Assembly: GCA_036971475.1 (NCBI GenBank)
Contig: JBAIZL010000005.1
Location: 232,825,369 to 232,889,368, forward strand
Origin: Prosapia bicincta
Taxonomy: Eukaryota; Arthropoda; Insecta; Hemiptera; Cercopidae
Reading direction: 5' to 3'
DNA length: 64,000 nt
Shown here one piece after another: positions 52,326-63,879 of the stretch (positions are counted from its first letter, which is position 1; the number at the start of each line of letters is the position of its first letter). The notes below the pieces were generated by a model. That model saw only the letters and a list, made by a program, of their open reading frames with translations, was not told where the DNA came from and did no database searches. The position numbers and the translations under genes are program-made.

Positions 52326-54910
52326 ATGGATAACGTTAAATATCAAGAATTTAATACCTACCAAGGTAAACAACTGTACCGTAAATATCTTAACCTAAAA
52401 ATCAAACTCCAGAATTGCATCAACAAAATACAGTTTAATAAAAAATGCTTAACACTTAATATAACACCAAAATACGCAAAATTACACATAAAAAATAAAC
52501 AAAACACTATTATCAATAAAGCAACAAAAATAGCAGAATCACACATTATTAAACAAAACATTAAATCTGCCTACCATAAAAAAAGCCAAATCAATTTACA
52601 ACTATACACAACCAACTTGGAAATAATGAAAACTTTTGACACTCTCACACCTATTATTCACGAAAAACACAACAAATTATAATAAAACATAAAACAAACA
52701 CTATTAACAGACAAAACAAAAAAATCGAAAATTCATCAAAACAACTTAACCTAAAAAATAGCCTAGAACCAATCCACACATCAAAACAACAACATAACCT
52801 AAAAAATAACCTAAAAAATAGCCTAGAACCAACCCACACCTCTAACAATAATAAATTCATAAACTTAACTAAAACACAATTTACTGAAAAAGAAAAAATA
52901 ATAATAACTAATTCCTTCAAATATAACCTACCTAACTTCAACAAAAAACAAATAATAAAAAACCTAATAGTTGACACAGAATCTAACATCCACAAAATTA
53001 CCCACCAAAATACTGAACACATAAGAAATAATATTAATAATAAAATTAACCTAATAAAAACGGAAAAAAACAAAAAAACGGAACAATATATTAATAAAAA
53101 AGAAATTATAAAACTCAGAGAAAAACTAGAAAACAACGACTACTTAATATTAAAATCAGATAAAACAAATACTCCAGTAATAATAGAAAATACCAAATAT
53201 ATCGATTCAATGACTAACTACATAAAAGAAAATAAATACGAACAAATCCCAGACCCAACTAACAAATACCTTATTACAATAAAAAACTTAATTGTCACTC
53301 ACCGTAACACCCTAAACTATAACAATAAATTAAAATACCACACAAGATTATACCCATTCAAACCATGCGCACCAGTATTATCAGGGATACCTAAAATCCA
53401 CAAACCCAACACACCATTTAGACCACTAATAAATTTCACAACAGCACCATCTTACATAATCGCAAAAATTCTAGACAAAATCCTAAGATCTAAAATACAT
53501 ATCAACAACACATACAATATAAAAAATGGATACGAATTAATTAATAAAATAAAAACGATAAAAACAAACAGCAACACAAAAATAATAAGTTATGACATAA
53601 CTAACATGTACCCTAGTATCCCAATAGAAGAAACCATAGAAATAATAAAAAACAAACTGATACACAATAACGAAAAAATAAACATTATAGATAGTATCAT
53701 TACGCTAACCAAACACATATGTAACCAAAATTACTTCCAATTTAACAATAAATATTATAAACAAACAACAGGACTCCCCATGGGTTCACCCATATCATCT
53801 ATCATGTCAGAAATATATTTACAACACTTTGAACAAATAATAATTAAACCTATAATAAACACACACAATATCTCACTATGGACAAGGTATGTAGACGATA
53901 TACTTGTAATATACCAACCTACCATTCACAACGAACACGTCATAATATTAAACAAACTAAATACATACAACGAAAACATACAATTCACCGTTGAAACAGA
54001 AACAAATAGAACAATCAACTTCCTTGACATTACTTTAAATATAAATGATAATAAAATAGAAACTACAGTATACAGGAAACCTACTTCCAACAACACCACA
54101 ATACACTACAAATCTAACCACCCCTGGACACACAAAATTAACACTTACAGTAACATGATAAATAAAGCAATAAAATACACACAGGATAACAAACAAAAAT
54201 TAAATGAAGAATTAGATAACATTACAAAAATAGCAATAGAAAATGGATACAACAAACACATTATAAAAAATATATACAATAAATTCACAAAAAAACCTAA
54301 CCTCAACACAACACTACAACCGGAACACGAAAATAATGAAAATAAAAAAATCTACCTAAAATATAAATACACCAATAACAAAATAGAAAAAATAACAAAT
54401 ATATACAACAAAGAATACTACACTCCAACTTACAAACCAAACAACAAAATAATAAAATATCTTAATAACACAAACCACAAAACAAATTCAGAAAAACATA
54501 ACCTATCAGGAATTTACAAAATCACATGCAACAACTGTAACGCTTTTTACATAGGAAAAACAACCAGAACATTTAAAATAAGATTTGAAGAACATTATAG
54601 AGCATTCAAAAACAAAAATTCTAAAATATCAAATGTTGCAGCACACCTAATATCCTATAAACACGAAATAACAAATTACGAAAATAACCTAACCATACTT
54701 GAAATAAATAACAACCCAATAGAACTAAACTCACTAGAAAAATACCACATTTATAAAAACTTACACAACAATTTAATGAATTTACAAACAACATATACAG
54801 AAGACATACTATATAGAAATATCATACACACATATCAAGAAAAAGTGCGCGTAACGTCAACAAACACCAACTTCACAGACCGAACATCTACAACAGAAAA
54901 ACATCAGTGA
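52326..54910 (+). pseudogene. PLE P1 RT/GIY-YIG gene with one frameshift
   Basis: Same protein as 49047-51632. One A is missing from a run at about 52664-52668, ending the first frame at 52682 after 118 codons; the rest, including RT, YVDD and GIY-YIG, is open in another frame to 54910. The gene is otherwise undamaged, so the lesion is recent. Confidence 0.92.
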
Positions 54911-54949
54911 TTCGACAATGGTCAATTGACCGAAAGGTGCCTCATCACT
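54906..54949 (+). ncRNA. Hammerhead-like fold in 3' terminus of PLE P1
   Basis: Identical in sequence to 52195-52238. Confidence 0.5.
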
Positions 54950-55133
54950 CAAGGTAAAATTATTGCACTTAATGGTGGATTAAATTACTTACTTAGTAAT
55001 ATATTAACTTCATAAAGTCAGTGCAACGGAAAAACAATGGATAACGTTAAATATCAAGAATATATATATATATGTATATATAAAGAACAAAAGTCTAAAT
55101 ACAAATACAAGAATTATAATTGAATTTACAATC

Positions 55134-55178
55134 TAAAGCTTTTCGTTGGCTAACAGTACCAACATCATCAGGAATATT
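55134..55178 (-). ncRNA. Hammerhead motif, left arm
   Basis: CUGAUGA, stem II GUUGG/CCAAC, GAAA, two-pair stem III. The right arm has GAAU where this arm has AGAU, so stem I is damaged here. Confidence 0.5.
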
Positions 55179-55199
55179 AAAACTGAATATTGGTTTAAT

Positions 55200-55244
55200 A
55201 TTCCTGATGATGTTGGTACTGTTAGCCAACGAAAAGCTTTGAAT
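55200..55244 (+). ncRNA. Hammerhead ribozyme motif, right arm
   Basis: Stem I AUUC (55200-55203) with GAAU (55241-55244); CUGAUGA at 55204-55210; extra U; stem II GUUGG/CCAAC with 9-nt loop; GAAA at 55231-55234; stem III of two A-U pairs; U55240 as cleavage base. All consensus core bases present. Confidence 0.7.
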
Positions 55245-55319
55245 TGTAAATTCAATTATAATTCTTGTATTTGTATTTAGACTTTTGTTCTTTATTAATA
55301 CACAAGAAAACATACTGCG

Positions 55320-55347
<28 letters not shown>
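55320..55347. repeat. (TA)n tract
   Basis: TA run leading into a reversed LTR. Confidence 0.9.
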
Positions 55348-55350
<3 letters not shown>

Positions 55351-56757
55351 AACATGTATAGAATGGGCTATATAATGTTGTTTATGAATTGGAATAATAG
55401 ATTAGAAATAACTCACACAAAGTATGAAATTGGAGAAATTAATTAAGAAATTGGTTAGATTAAATTAAAACTAATTTTAGGTGAAAGCCTATAAAAGGTT
55501 GTAACATATAAACAAGATTTTGAACTGTAAAATGCATTAGGAAATTTATTGGATCAAATAACCTAACAAATAAAATTAGAACAAGATAATCTAATAATAA
55601 TTGTATTTTAAAAAAATTGTAAACTTTGTTAACATAGAGCATAAGTAATTACTTGAGAGAGAAGGTGAAACACGATTGTAAACAATGAAGTGAGAGGTTA
55701 TGTTTGTATAAATCCAGGCCAAACGCACACATTTCGGAATTATTACAAAAGTAAAAAGCAAAGACACTGAACACACAAATAATAGTAATTAAATAAACAC
55801 TGGAAGGTTTGTTGAGGATAGGAAAGGTGAAGCAGTATGTTAACCAAATTAAAACGGGTGAAAACAATTTCGTTGACGCATCAGATTTAAAGCCAAGGAA
55901 ATAGGTCAGTGTTACAGTCGACTCTAGTGGGAAAAAATCAAACTTAATTACATGCAAGTAAAGGTTGGGAGAAGGAATCGCTACCATGTTTTAAACATTT
56001 TAAAAGTAAAAACGACGCGTTAGTCTAGCGTGGGCAGCCGAACGTAGCGAAGACATTCTTAGAAGCCAAAATCCCATTTGAAGAATCTCGTCAAAATTAT
56101 ACGAATTTGTGAAGACACTTGGCCAAATTAAAATGAGGATGAGTGAATTTAAAATCTATAATACAGTATTAATATAATTGAAGTAACTAAAAGGAATTTA
56201 ATTGTGTGAGATATAAAATTTAAAGAGAACTGAATCCTAAATGAACAACCAGCCGAACTCCGAAAATTGATAAGTACATAGCGCTATAAAACTAACCTTT
56301 AGTGAACTTTAAAAATTATAAGGAAATTTAAAATTGTACATTATTAGAATATCTTGAAATCAAATAATAGTTTAGTAGTAAGAAACCTAATCCAGTTCAA
56401 ACAGTATAGGGACCTTTTTGCTTATTCCAAATTTAAGATTTTACATCAGGAAGCTAATTATTAAAACTATTTTCTAAATTTAATCTTGTTTATCAAAATT
56501 TATTTAATGAACTAAAGAGTTAAAAGATATAGCCCATGCATATAAACCCCGAGATATTAAGAGATCTTAGAAAATAGCCTAGGGTATAAAACCTTGTAAC
56601 TAAAATTAAAAGAATTGAGTTTAGCCTATTGTGTTAAAACTTGTCAAGTTTTATTTTTTTGTTCTGTTTATTGGGTGAATTAAATAATTGTTATAATAAA
56701 GACTTTAAATTATTAATGAGTTTTTGTTTTTAAATAGAAATTATATATCTTCATTCA
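55348..56757 (+). mobile_element. Solo LTR of the 1388-bp family, reversed
   Basis: Starts TGTAACATGT and ends TCTTCATTCA, about 1410 bp; its reverse complement aligns with 1094-2451 (including the TGAAT start, the CCCCGAGATATTAAGAGAT block and the CACTGGAAGGTTTGTTGA block). TA tract at the left; AT-rich and then TA at the right. No internal genes. Confidence 0.8.
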
Positions 56758-56798
56758 ATAATAATCAATAAAAAAAACACCGTTGTAAAAAAAAATAA

Positions 56799-56804
<6 letters not shown>

Positions 56805-56866
<62 letters not shown>
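56805..56866. repeat. (TA)n microsatellite
   Basis: About 62 bp of TA, 40 bp before the acceptor of exon B3. Confidence 0.95.
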
Positions 56867-56871
<5 letters not shown>

Positions 56872-56905
56872 AAATGTAAAAGGTTGTGTTTAATATTGTT
56901 TGCAG

Positions 56906-57058
56906 GGGATGAAGGTAATATTCAGGGGATTTCAGGATGCAAAAGAACAGTTTTGGGGAGGACAGATCCTATACCTGTTAATAAACATAAAAAAATTAGT
57001 TTCAACGCATCTGAAGATGAGTCAAGACCTAATGTCAGTGGCAACTCTCTTATAGAAG
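56906..57058 (+). CDS. Host gene exon B3 (Lys/Ser-rich module)
   Basis: 153 bp with acceptor TTTGCAG and donor GTAAACTTA, phase 1-1, ending in G. It encodes about 51 residues: GDEGNIQGISGCKRTVLGRTD, then NKHKKIS, SEDESRP and a short polar end. Shares KRT..GRTD.IP..NKH.KIS with the decayed exon at 35694 and NKH.K.S..EDES with exon B1. The TA tract close upstream may leave little room for the branch point. Function unknown. Confidence 0.7.
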
Positions 57059-58544
57059 GTAAACTTACTAAAATTCTATCAACAAAGTACAAATTATTTG
57101 AATTTCCTTATTGTCTAGATCAATTTTAGTCAAAGGCAGCTATTTTTTCAGCAGATTGTTTATTAGTGCAGTATATACATTTTTAACAATAGACAATTTC
57201 TAAATCTATTAGTTCAGTGAGAACTTTAGTTGAATGAGTTGCCTGTGACTGTTACTTGTGGTACTGTATTAGGTGGGTGCTATTTTCTCTCTTAAAAGTA
57301 TGTTTTAAAAACTAATTAACATAGACTAGTTGCCTTATTGAGGAAGAGTATTTAGAGACCATATTAGAGGTTGATTCATACATAATCTCTGTCAAGGTCT
57401 TAACTTAGCCTTTCTGCTTTACCTCAGCCATTCTAATTAAATTTAATTTAATTTATGTTATTGTATTTTGTATGCTTTTTTGCTTTATTGTTTGTGTTTG
57501 TTGAACCAGTTTTACTTTTTGTCCATTGCTATTTTATTTTATAATTTATTCATATTTTTATTTTTATACTGTTATTAGTATAACAGTATAAAAATAAAAT
57601 ACTTGGATAAAAACAATTTTTTAATTTTTGCTTAAACACCACTATAGACAAAGTACTTAATTAAAAATTAGAAATTGAATCATAATTTGTGATGCAAAGT
57701 ATTACAATTTGTTTCTATTTGTTCAAGCATTTTGTATCTACTAAAATTAATTATCATAGGTTTTGATTATACATATCAGTTTCTTTACATTTTTGTGCTG
57801 AGAAAATGGGCATTTTTTTATAATTTATGAATTTCTAAGCTTTCACTGGATCAAAATTGTTGGGGTTCTTCAATATATTTCAGGGTTATATATTAATTTC
57901 ATCAAAAATGAAAGGGAAAATAGCCTTCTGAAATATTATCAATCAGGGCAAATAAAAAGAATACTTTGTAGGTATTGGTATTTTAAAATATTTAAAGGTA
58001 TTATTAATTTTAATTACTTAACTAAATTAGGTTATTATTACTTGATAATAATTTTAAAAATTAATGAAAAAATTTAATTGATTATTTGTATTTGCTTGAT
58101 TGTAGGCTCTGCCTTATATTTTCACAACTAATTGTTCACTTTACATTGGTCAAAAACTAAAATAATTTCAAAAATATATTTACACTAATTATATTTAAAA
58201 AAAACTATGTGGACACAATCACGCTTAATTTTCATTGTCACCTTAAATCACTGTACACAATTCAAACTATTAGCTTGTGATCGAAATCAGATTATCCCTA
58301 CACAAAACTAATATTTATCTGAATGATAAAGAGTAGACTAAGAATTTAAACTAAATAGCAACTGTAAGTTGATTATATGAAACCATTAGGATTACATTAA
58401 AAATCACCTTTATTTGTCATTCCAAAGGCAGATATAAATATCTTCCTTTATGGTGACAGTTTCAAGAAGCAAAAACAGTCCCCACCTCAAAACTGTGAGA
58501 AATATGTTGCACATCCTTATTTGAAGCACAGAGATGATAACACA
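57059..58544 (+). other. Intron sequence without recognised gene
   Basis: AT-rich. One strong hairpin at 57555-57592 (TTTTTATACTGTTATTA and its inverse). No coding signal. Confidence 0.6.
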
Positions 58545-58548
58545 TTAA

Positions 58549-59610
58549 CCCTTAGCGCTCGGATTTTAGTAACATGCTTTGCTTCCCCGCTTGTAATTAA
58601 ATTGGGACAAATTCCTCACCTGCAAGTTGCATTATTGTTTATGGAAAACTTTGTTTTCTCTTACATGATTTTAGTAAACTAAGCTATTTTTATTCACTAA
58701 TACTGTATGTACATGATTTTATTATCTTATTTGTAGTTTTGCAAATTATGATATCTTTGAAAACAGTCTTCCAGATGAAGTCCTGGTTTTCTGCCGCATG
58801 TTTTGTAGTGAAAAACTGTTTCCCTTCTACCTCCTTTTATCTTCCTGCTACTGCACACTACACAATCCTTAGTACTACTTTTATCATTAGAAAAGATTAA
58901 ATGTAATTTCCCATTCAGTCTTTCTTCTTTGTCAGTAGTTGATGGCCGACCCCTCTCACTATACGGGTTATTCCTGATATCACCAATGCGTTTCCTCACT
59001 AAGTTTTGGCGAAACTATTTTTTTTTCAACAGGATTTTCTCTCATTTCCTTTTTTTTGTTATTATAGATAATAAAACTATTTACTACAGCTACATCTAAT
59101 AGCCAGAAAAACATTGTCCTCCACCATTTATTTGTTCGTCTCGTCTCGTAAAACTGCACGGTTCATTATATTGAACAGCTAAATCTATACCACCCATAAA
59201 CTGGTTGTATTTACAAATACCTGTTGGTTTAGTCATTTTGTTTATGAAACTGAACTACATTCTAATAAATCAGGATCAAGTAAAAGATCAGGAATTTCAG
59301 AATCACTAATTGTACGTGAAGTCACGGCAAACTACGGGTAAACAAATAACCGGCAAAACTGTAACCTACTTGCAGCTTACAATGGAGCGGCAAACTAGAT
59401 TTTGTGATGACTCACATATTCCTAGGCATTTTCAACTTAGTTCACATTATTTTCAATAGAATGTAGCACCAAACTGTAAAAGATTGAATGTCGTGGGCTT
59501 CGCCGCAGACGAGTTATAGGCATTTGAAAATCGTGTCGGGTGACCCCCGACATACGAGTAAACTGCAATATACGCTTGGCGGGGCTCTCCCGACAGTCGA
59601 GTGCTAAGGG
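58549..59610 (-). mobile_element. piggyBac-like transposon, internally deleted
   Basis: 1062 bp between TTAA target duplications (58545-58548 and 59611-59614). Ends CCCTTAGCGCTCGG and, inverted, CCCTTAGCACTCGA. The right end region is GC-richer with short inverted subterminal words (CGGGTGACCCCCGAC). TTAA targets and CCC termini are the piggyBac hallmark. Confidence 0.88.
58727..59290 (-). pseudogene. piggyBac transposase C-terminal remnant
   Basis: The minus strand gives NQFMGGIDLAVQYNEP (the GG.DL.D motif of the catalytic domain with its last D changed to V) near 59150-59200, stops near 59085-59105, then the Cys-rich end: CVVCSSRKIKGGRRE, CGRKPGLHLEDCF.RYH (58740-58870). The N-terminal DNA-binding part and the first catalytic Asp residues are gone. 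Dead. Confidence 0.82.
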
Positions 59611-59614
59611 TTAA

Positions 59615-60174
59615 ACAAGGGTCAAGCAGAGTAAACATTCAACTGGCAACTGTCTGAAGATAAAGTGCTTATAGAGTGTGTCAAGGCCTTGTGATCTGGA
59701 ATTGGAAAATAAAGTTCACTTTATTAAGTTTGAGGGTCTCAACACTTCCCTCGCACTCGTTCTATTAGCATCTATCTCCACAGACAATAAAGAAGTTTCC
59801 ATGAAAATACTACATTTTTCCAATGAAGTAGTTGCTCACCCTTCTTGGCAACTTCAAAGTTTTGAACAGACATCCCTGACAATCCCCTTATACCAGTTCA
59901 AATTTATATGAAAACGCTGCATCCTCAATACTACATTATTATTAATTTTATGTAAGTGCTGGTCACAAATGTTTAGTTTTTTATGTCACTATAATTCACC
60001 CAGTAACACCTGTTTCATAAAAAAAAAAAATGTCAGTATTCTAGACATAAAATAGTCCTTTACAGTTCCGTGGAGAAAACATATCGAATTTTCTATATCC
60101 ATGCCAATTCCCTGTTCCTCTACCACCTATAAACAAAAGGAAATTACAGCCTTGATCCTAACCTCTCACAAAAG
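59615..60174 (+). other. Intron sequence without recognised gene
   Basis: No recognised motif; a short open frame at 59678-59911 has no family signal. Confidence 0.55.
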
Positions 60175-60550
60175 AAATTGAAGTTATATGTTTATCTATT
60201 CTGAATTTGGTTGACTTGAGCAAACCCAGAACAACCAATTTTGGTTGCCAAGTGTGTCCTAAATTTTATCTCTGCATGCTGCTGAGACCAAGAAGGAATT
60301 TAAAAAAATAATAATGTAATCGCATAAGCCTTACAAATCAACCTTAGTAGTAAGGTAAATTCACCAATACACACTCAGACATTTTGGATCTGAAACTGAT
60401 ATTGATGTAGTTCCCTCCCCTGATTGTAATCTTTCAGAACGATTTTCTCCATTGTGTCAGCTTCAGCCATCCACTTTCCGGACATTCCGAAATATAACCA
60501 CCCAGGGTTTTCTCCAACAAGTAAATTTCAATAGATTGTTGTTCTATCTT
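60175..60550 (+). repeat. Old repeat shared with the tandem duplication units
   Basis: Aligns with 13550-14060 and 15060-15570 (ACACACTCAGACATTTTGGATCTGAAACT.A, CCTGATTGTAATCTTTCAGAACGATTT, CAGGGTTTTCTCCAACAAG). Fragments such as PPD.N...E in one frame hint at a Neptune-type PLE end, too decayed to be sure. It lies upstream of exon A3 just as its copies lie upstream of A1 and A2. Confidence 0.65.
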
Positions 60551-61507
60551 CAAGGACTTTCATATCCAAATTTGCTAAAATAGGCACATTTTCATACCTG
60601 TTCTTTAAAATACAATGTTTTACACATCTCATCTGACTGTGGAATTTGGTATTCCCAGACAAAATTTGTGCACTGGGCTACATATAATGCTCGGTCCATG
60701 GACATGATTGTCATGGCCATGATCATGAGATTATCAAGATTAGGTGATACATACTTTCTATAATTGTTTGAATCTACCTAGTTAATTACTACTTAAATAA
60801 ATAGAATTCTCTTATTTAAGACATATGCATCTAAATGGGTACTACATAAAAATAAAAAGAGTTACCAAATATGCATATTTGGATATGTTTTTATTAAATT
60901 TTCTTGCCTTCTGTTGTCTGGCAAGAATTTTGCAATCAAATTTAAACAGCCTTCCCAATGAGCTAGAGATTTTTGAAATTTTAAACATAGCCCAGGAAGA
61001 TGACAATACTATGTTATTATTTATAATATACCACATACCACTCGAAACAAAGCTTCATTAATTGAGAGCTTCTTTTCAAGCTCAAAAGAAAAATGAACTT
61101 GCAATGTACATTTCATGTGGGGTGCATAAAGTACATAGTTGATACGATATCATTACATACACCTGTAATTCTAAAATAAAATAACATATAAATAAAATAA
61201 AAAAACTAAAAAGCAAACAATAATAGTTCAATATTTTTTTCAACTTTTAAAAATATTTGTATAAGATGTATCCATTGTAGATTACTTTAAACTGACATCT
61301 GAACAAGTTAATTAAAATTAGAACAGAAGATTTTTATTTTGAAACAATGCATCATATATTTGATAGCATCTGATAATAGAAACCATATTGTAGATGTTAT
61401 TATACAGTTCATCATGTTTACTAGCAGGTTTTGATTAAAATAACTGATATTTGTGAAGTTCATAAAAGCTAAATATTATGATTTGAATTATACTACGTAT
61501 GTTACAG
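60551..61507 (+). other. Intron between old repeat and exon A3
   Basis: About 900 bp not present in the A1 and A2 copies. Open frames at 60825-61061 lack motifs. Confidence 0.5.
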
Positions 61508-61624
61508 AAATTGAGACTAGTAATATCTCACTTTCAGAAAACCCAGCATTACTTGTAGAAAATGATGAAAGTGAAAACAGTGATATACTGTTGGAAGATG
61601 AAGATGATATGGATTTGGTTTCAG
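61508..61624 (+). CDS. Host gene exon A3 (acidic module)
   Basis: 117 bp with acceptor ATGTTACAG and donor GTAAATTTT, phase 1-1, ending in G. Encodes about 39 residues ending ENSDILLEDEDDMDLVS, clearly related to A1 and A2 (DSDIILEDDDS) but eight residues longer and diverged. Both flanking introns are related as well, so this is an old segmental copy. Function unknown. Confidence 0.7.
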
Positions 61625-62480
61625 GTAAATTTTTTGGTTATTTTCCATGCATAATATTTTTCATGTTTTATATAAATAGTATTATATAATAGTTGTAATA
61701 GTGTTAGGCTAAGGTAGCATGAGTTCTATAATTTCAACTGTGTACACTAAACCTAAAATAATTAATTTTGAGTTTGGTATAATATTTCTTTTGTGAAATT
61801 TTCTTTGTCTAAAGATATTGTGTTCAACTGTTCTTTTGTATAATATATATTTGTTAATAATTTTGTGGTACATTGATTTTACTAATGTTAATAATTTAAA
61901 GGGATTAAGGTATTTGAAAAATATTTCATGGATTGATATGTTTGAATACTTACATAAATGGTAAAACAGGTTTTGATGTACATTTCTTGTATTCGTAAAT
62001 GTAGTCAAATAATGACATTCTTTAATTTTCTGTCCCCATTAAATTTGTGTAAAACTTGTTTTTAACATAATAAATTTAATGTTAATCTGTTACTACATGT
62101 CATTAACATACAATAAAGCTTAGACATGTTGTATATTTCTAATACAGCTTTGACATTCAGAATTTTTGTTTATGGGACAGTACAGTTGTTTTCTTTCTGA
62201 AATTTTCTTAGTAGAAGTAACATTGATAAGATTGTCTAGTATGGATAAGAAAAACCTTTTCCTGTCTCACCAGGTCTAAACTGCCTTTATAGTTAAATAT
62301 AACATATCTTATTAGGCTGATAAATAAAAACTAATTCATATAAGACAATGTTAGCCATTAACTTTGTTCTTATTTGGTTAAATAGTATTTAGAAAAGCAG
62401 TTGAGACTGAATTATAAAACTTTTAAAATAAAGTAAAACTTGTTCAGCATGGAATCTTTGGTTCCTAGTAGTGTTTTTAA
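61625..62480 (+). repeat. Intron paralogous to 16.9-17.9 kb
   Basis: Matches the sequence after exon A2 for about 850 bp with many small indels (GTTAGGCTAAG.TAGCATG, TTTATGGGACAGTACAGTTG, CTGTCTCACCAGG, GGAATCTTTGGTTCCTAGTA). Confidence 0.8.
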
Positions 62481-63339
62481 AATATTGCTTCAACAATTAA
62501 CTATTTGTTAAAGCTTTTAAGATCCAACTGTGATCTATAATAGCTTTATGTTCGAGGGAGGTTTATGAAAATGGATGATTCTGTCTATTGTGTGGCCTTC
62601 TGCATTATAAAGTTGAACAAAATTGGGATCAAACAAATTTAAAATATAAATTTTTTTGCCAAAATGCTGGGTAAAATATTGTCACTTCCTTTGGTTTTAT
62701 GACAATCTCCCTAATAAAAGGTTTTGACAAGTTAAATTATATCAGTCAATGGTAATAACTATAATTTCTATTAAAACAAATTAATTCAAATTGCTCACAC
62801 GTCCTAGATTTTACATTTTGAAATTGACACTTTGAAGTGATGTAGTTTTATAAACTTAAGTCAATTTCAACCCTATATCTTCAATTAACACCATGTTCTT
62901 AATATAGGAATTTTAAGAATGTTCTGGAAATATAGAATGTCGCTTGAAATTAATTTATAATTGAGAAAACATTTATATATAATCAATGTAGTGTGATAAC
63001 ATAGGTACCATTCGACATAGGAGAGTTTTTTAATACATTTTATTATATTTTACTAGAAGAGTACCAGTCCTTCGTATGGGGTTGACAAATATTTGTTTTG
63101 ATTTAATTTGTATTTATATTTGGGTTGAATTTAATTTACTGAAATTAAATCCCAATAAATATGTCAAACTATAGTTTATAAACCTACTGTTAAGGGAGTT
63201 CCCAAGGCCAGTGGGCCAGTGCCCCGACGGAATTCTAAATAAAAACAGGCCTATGTGAAAACCACGGACCCTAAGAATATAGTACTATATCATAAACTAT
63301 AAATCTGTGGCATTTAGATATTTGTGGTTCACATCAGTC
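62481..63339 (+). other. Intron sequence without recognised gene
   Basis: AT-rich. 63193-63265 is a short GC-richer stretch (GGCCAGTGGGCCAGTGCCCCGACGG) that looks like part of an old repeat I cannot name. Confidence 0.5.
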
Positions 63340-63499
63340 TTTTCTTTTTCTGTTTTTTGATTGATAAAGATGATTGTGTGATTGAAATATTTCAATAGTG
63401 CAATGTGTTTGTATGTGTGTCTATTTATTTTCAAGAGATTGCAGTTTTGGACTATTACCACTAGGTACGTCTGTCAGTCTTCTATCTAGTTAAAAAAAA

Positions 63500-63500
<1 letters not shown>
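63340..63500 (+). repeat. PLE-type terminal segment, relative of 20039-20220
   Basis: Same order as at 20.1 kb: hammerhead-like core, GAGATTGCAGTTTTGGACTATT, GTCTGTCAGTCTTCTAT, TA tract. Confidence 0.65.
63357..63395 (+). ncRNA. Hammerhead-like fold with U3/A8
   Basis: Stem I UUGA (63357-63360) with UCAA (63392-63395), core UUGAUAA, weak stem II, GAAA at 63384-63387. Positions 3 and 8 are U and A. The paralogue at 20071 has the standard C and G. Confidence 0.4.

Positions 63501-63501
<1 letters not shown>

Positions 63502-63544
<43 letters not shown>
63502..63544. repeat. (TA)n microsatellite
   Basis: TA run between two different PLE-type termini. Confidence 0.95.
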
Positions 63545-63550
<6 letters not shown>

Positions 63551-63598
63551 TAAATTAAAAATATTTCAATAACAAGAATACTTTTAAGGAATATATTT

Positions 63599-63644
63599 AT
63601 TCAAAGTTTTTCGCCGATAAAATAGTACCAGCATCTTCAGGAAA
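63599..63644 (-). ncRNA. Hammerhead ribozyme motif
   Basis: Minus strand: stem I UUC/GAA, CUGAAGA (63640-63634), extra U, stem II GCUGG/UCGGC, GAAA (63612-63609), stem III of two A-U pairs with AC loop, U63603 as cleavage base. Core consensus intact; stem I short. Same design as 55200-55244 with compensating changes in stem II. Confidence 0.6.
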
Positions 63645-63879
63645 ATAATTATTTTAATGATTAAATGGTAAGTAATAAAAAATAAAAGTAATAGGAATCT
63701 AAATTTTACTGTTAGGGTTACAATTATTTTGTAATTCTAACTGGCGCCCAGCAATTTATTATTTTCTAAAGATTAGTATTATTAAATTTTGTGTTATAAA
63801 GAAATATATTTAAATTATTCTAAATTATAAAAATTCAAAAATATAAATTATTATAAAAAAAATATTACAATATATATGA
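63645..63879. other. AT-rich sequence between PLE ends
   Basis: No gene; probably the body of a truncated PLE terminus. Confidence 0.4.

Larger units (their letters stand above)
52045..55061 (+). mobile_element. Penelope-like element P1, right arm of the palindrome
   Basis: Almost identical inverted copy of the left arm, again with a partial 3' end (52050-52310) ahead of the gene. It extends 50 bp farther at its 3' end, to ATATCAAGAA before a TA tract. The two arms are joined by an unrelated 15-25 bp spacer. Confidence 0.93.
55081..55294. repeat. Palindrome of inverted PLE-type termini with hammerheads
   Basis: About 98-bp arms (55081-55178 and 55197-55294) around an 18-bp centre. Each arm carries a hammerhead motif, in opposite orientations. 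The outer flank (TTAATACACAAGAAAACAT) is also found at 20620-20640, so this terminus exists elsewhere in the window. TA tracts lie on both sides. Confidence 0.85.

Noticed and set aside
63657..63800. TGGCGCCCAGC near 63742 as a primer binding site of another LTR element
   Set aside because: No LTR start, gag or second LTR is near it, so the match is probably chance.
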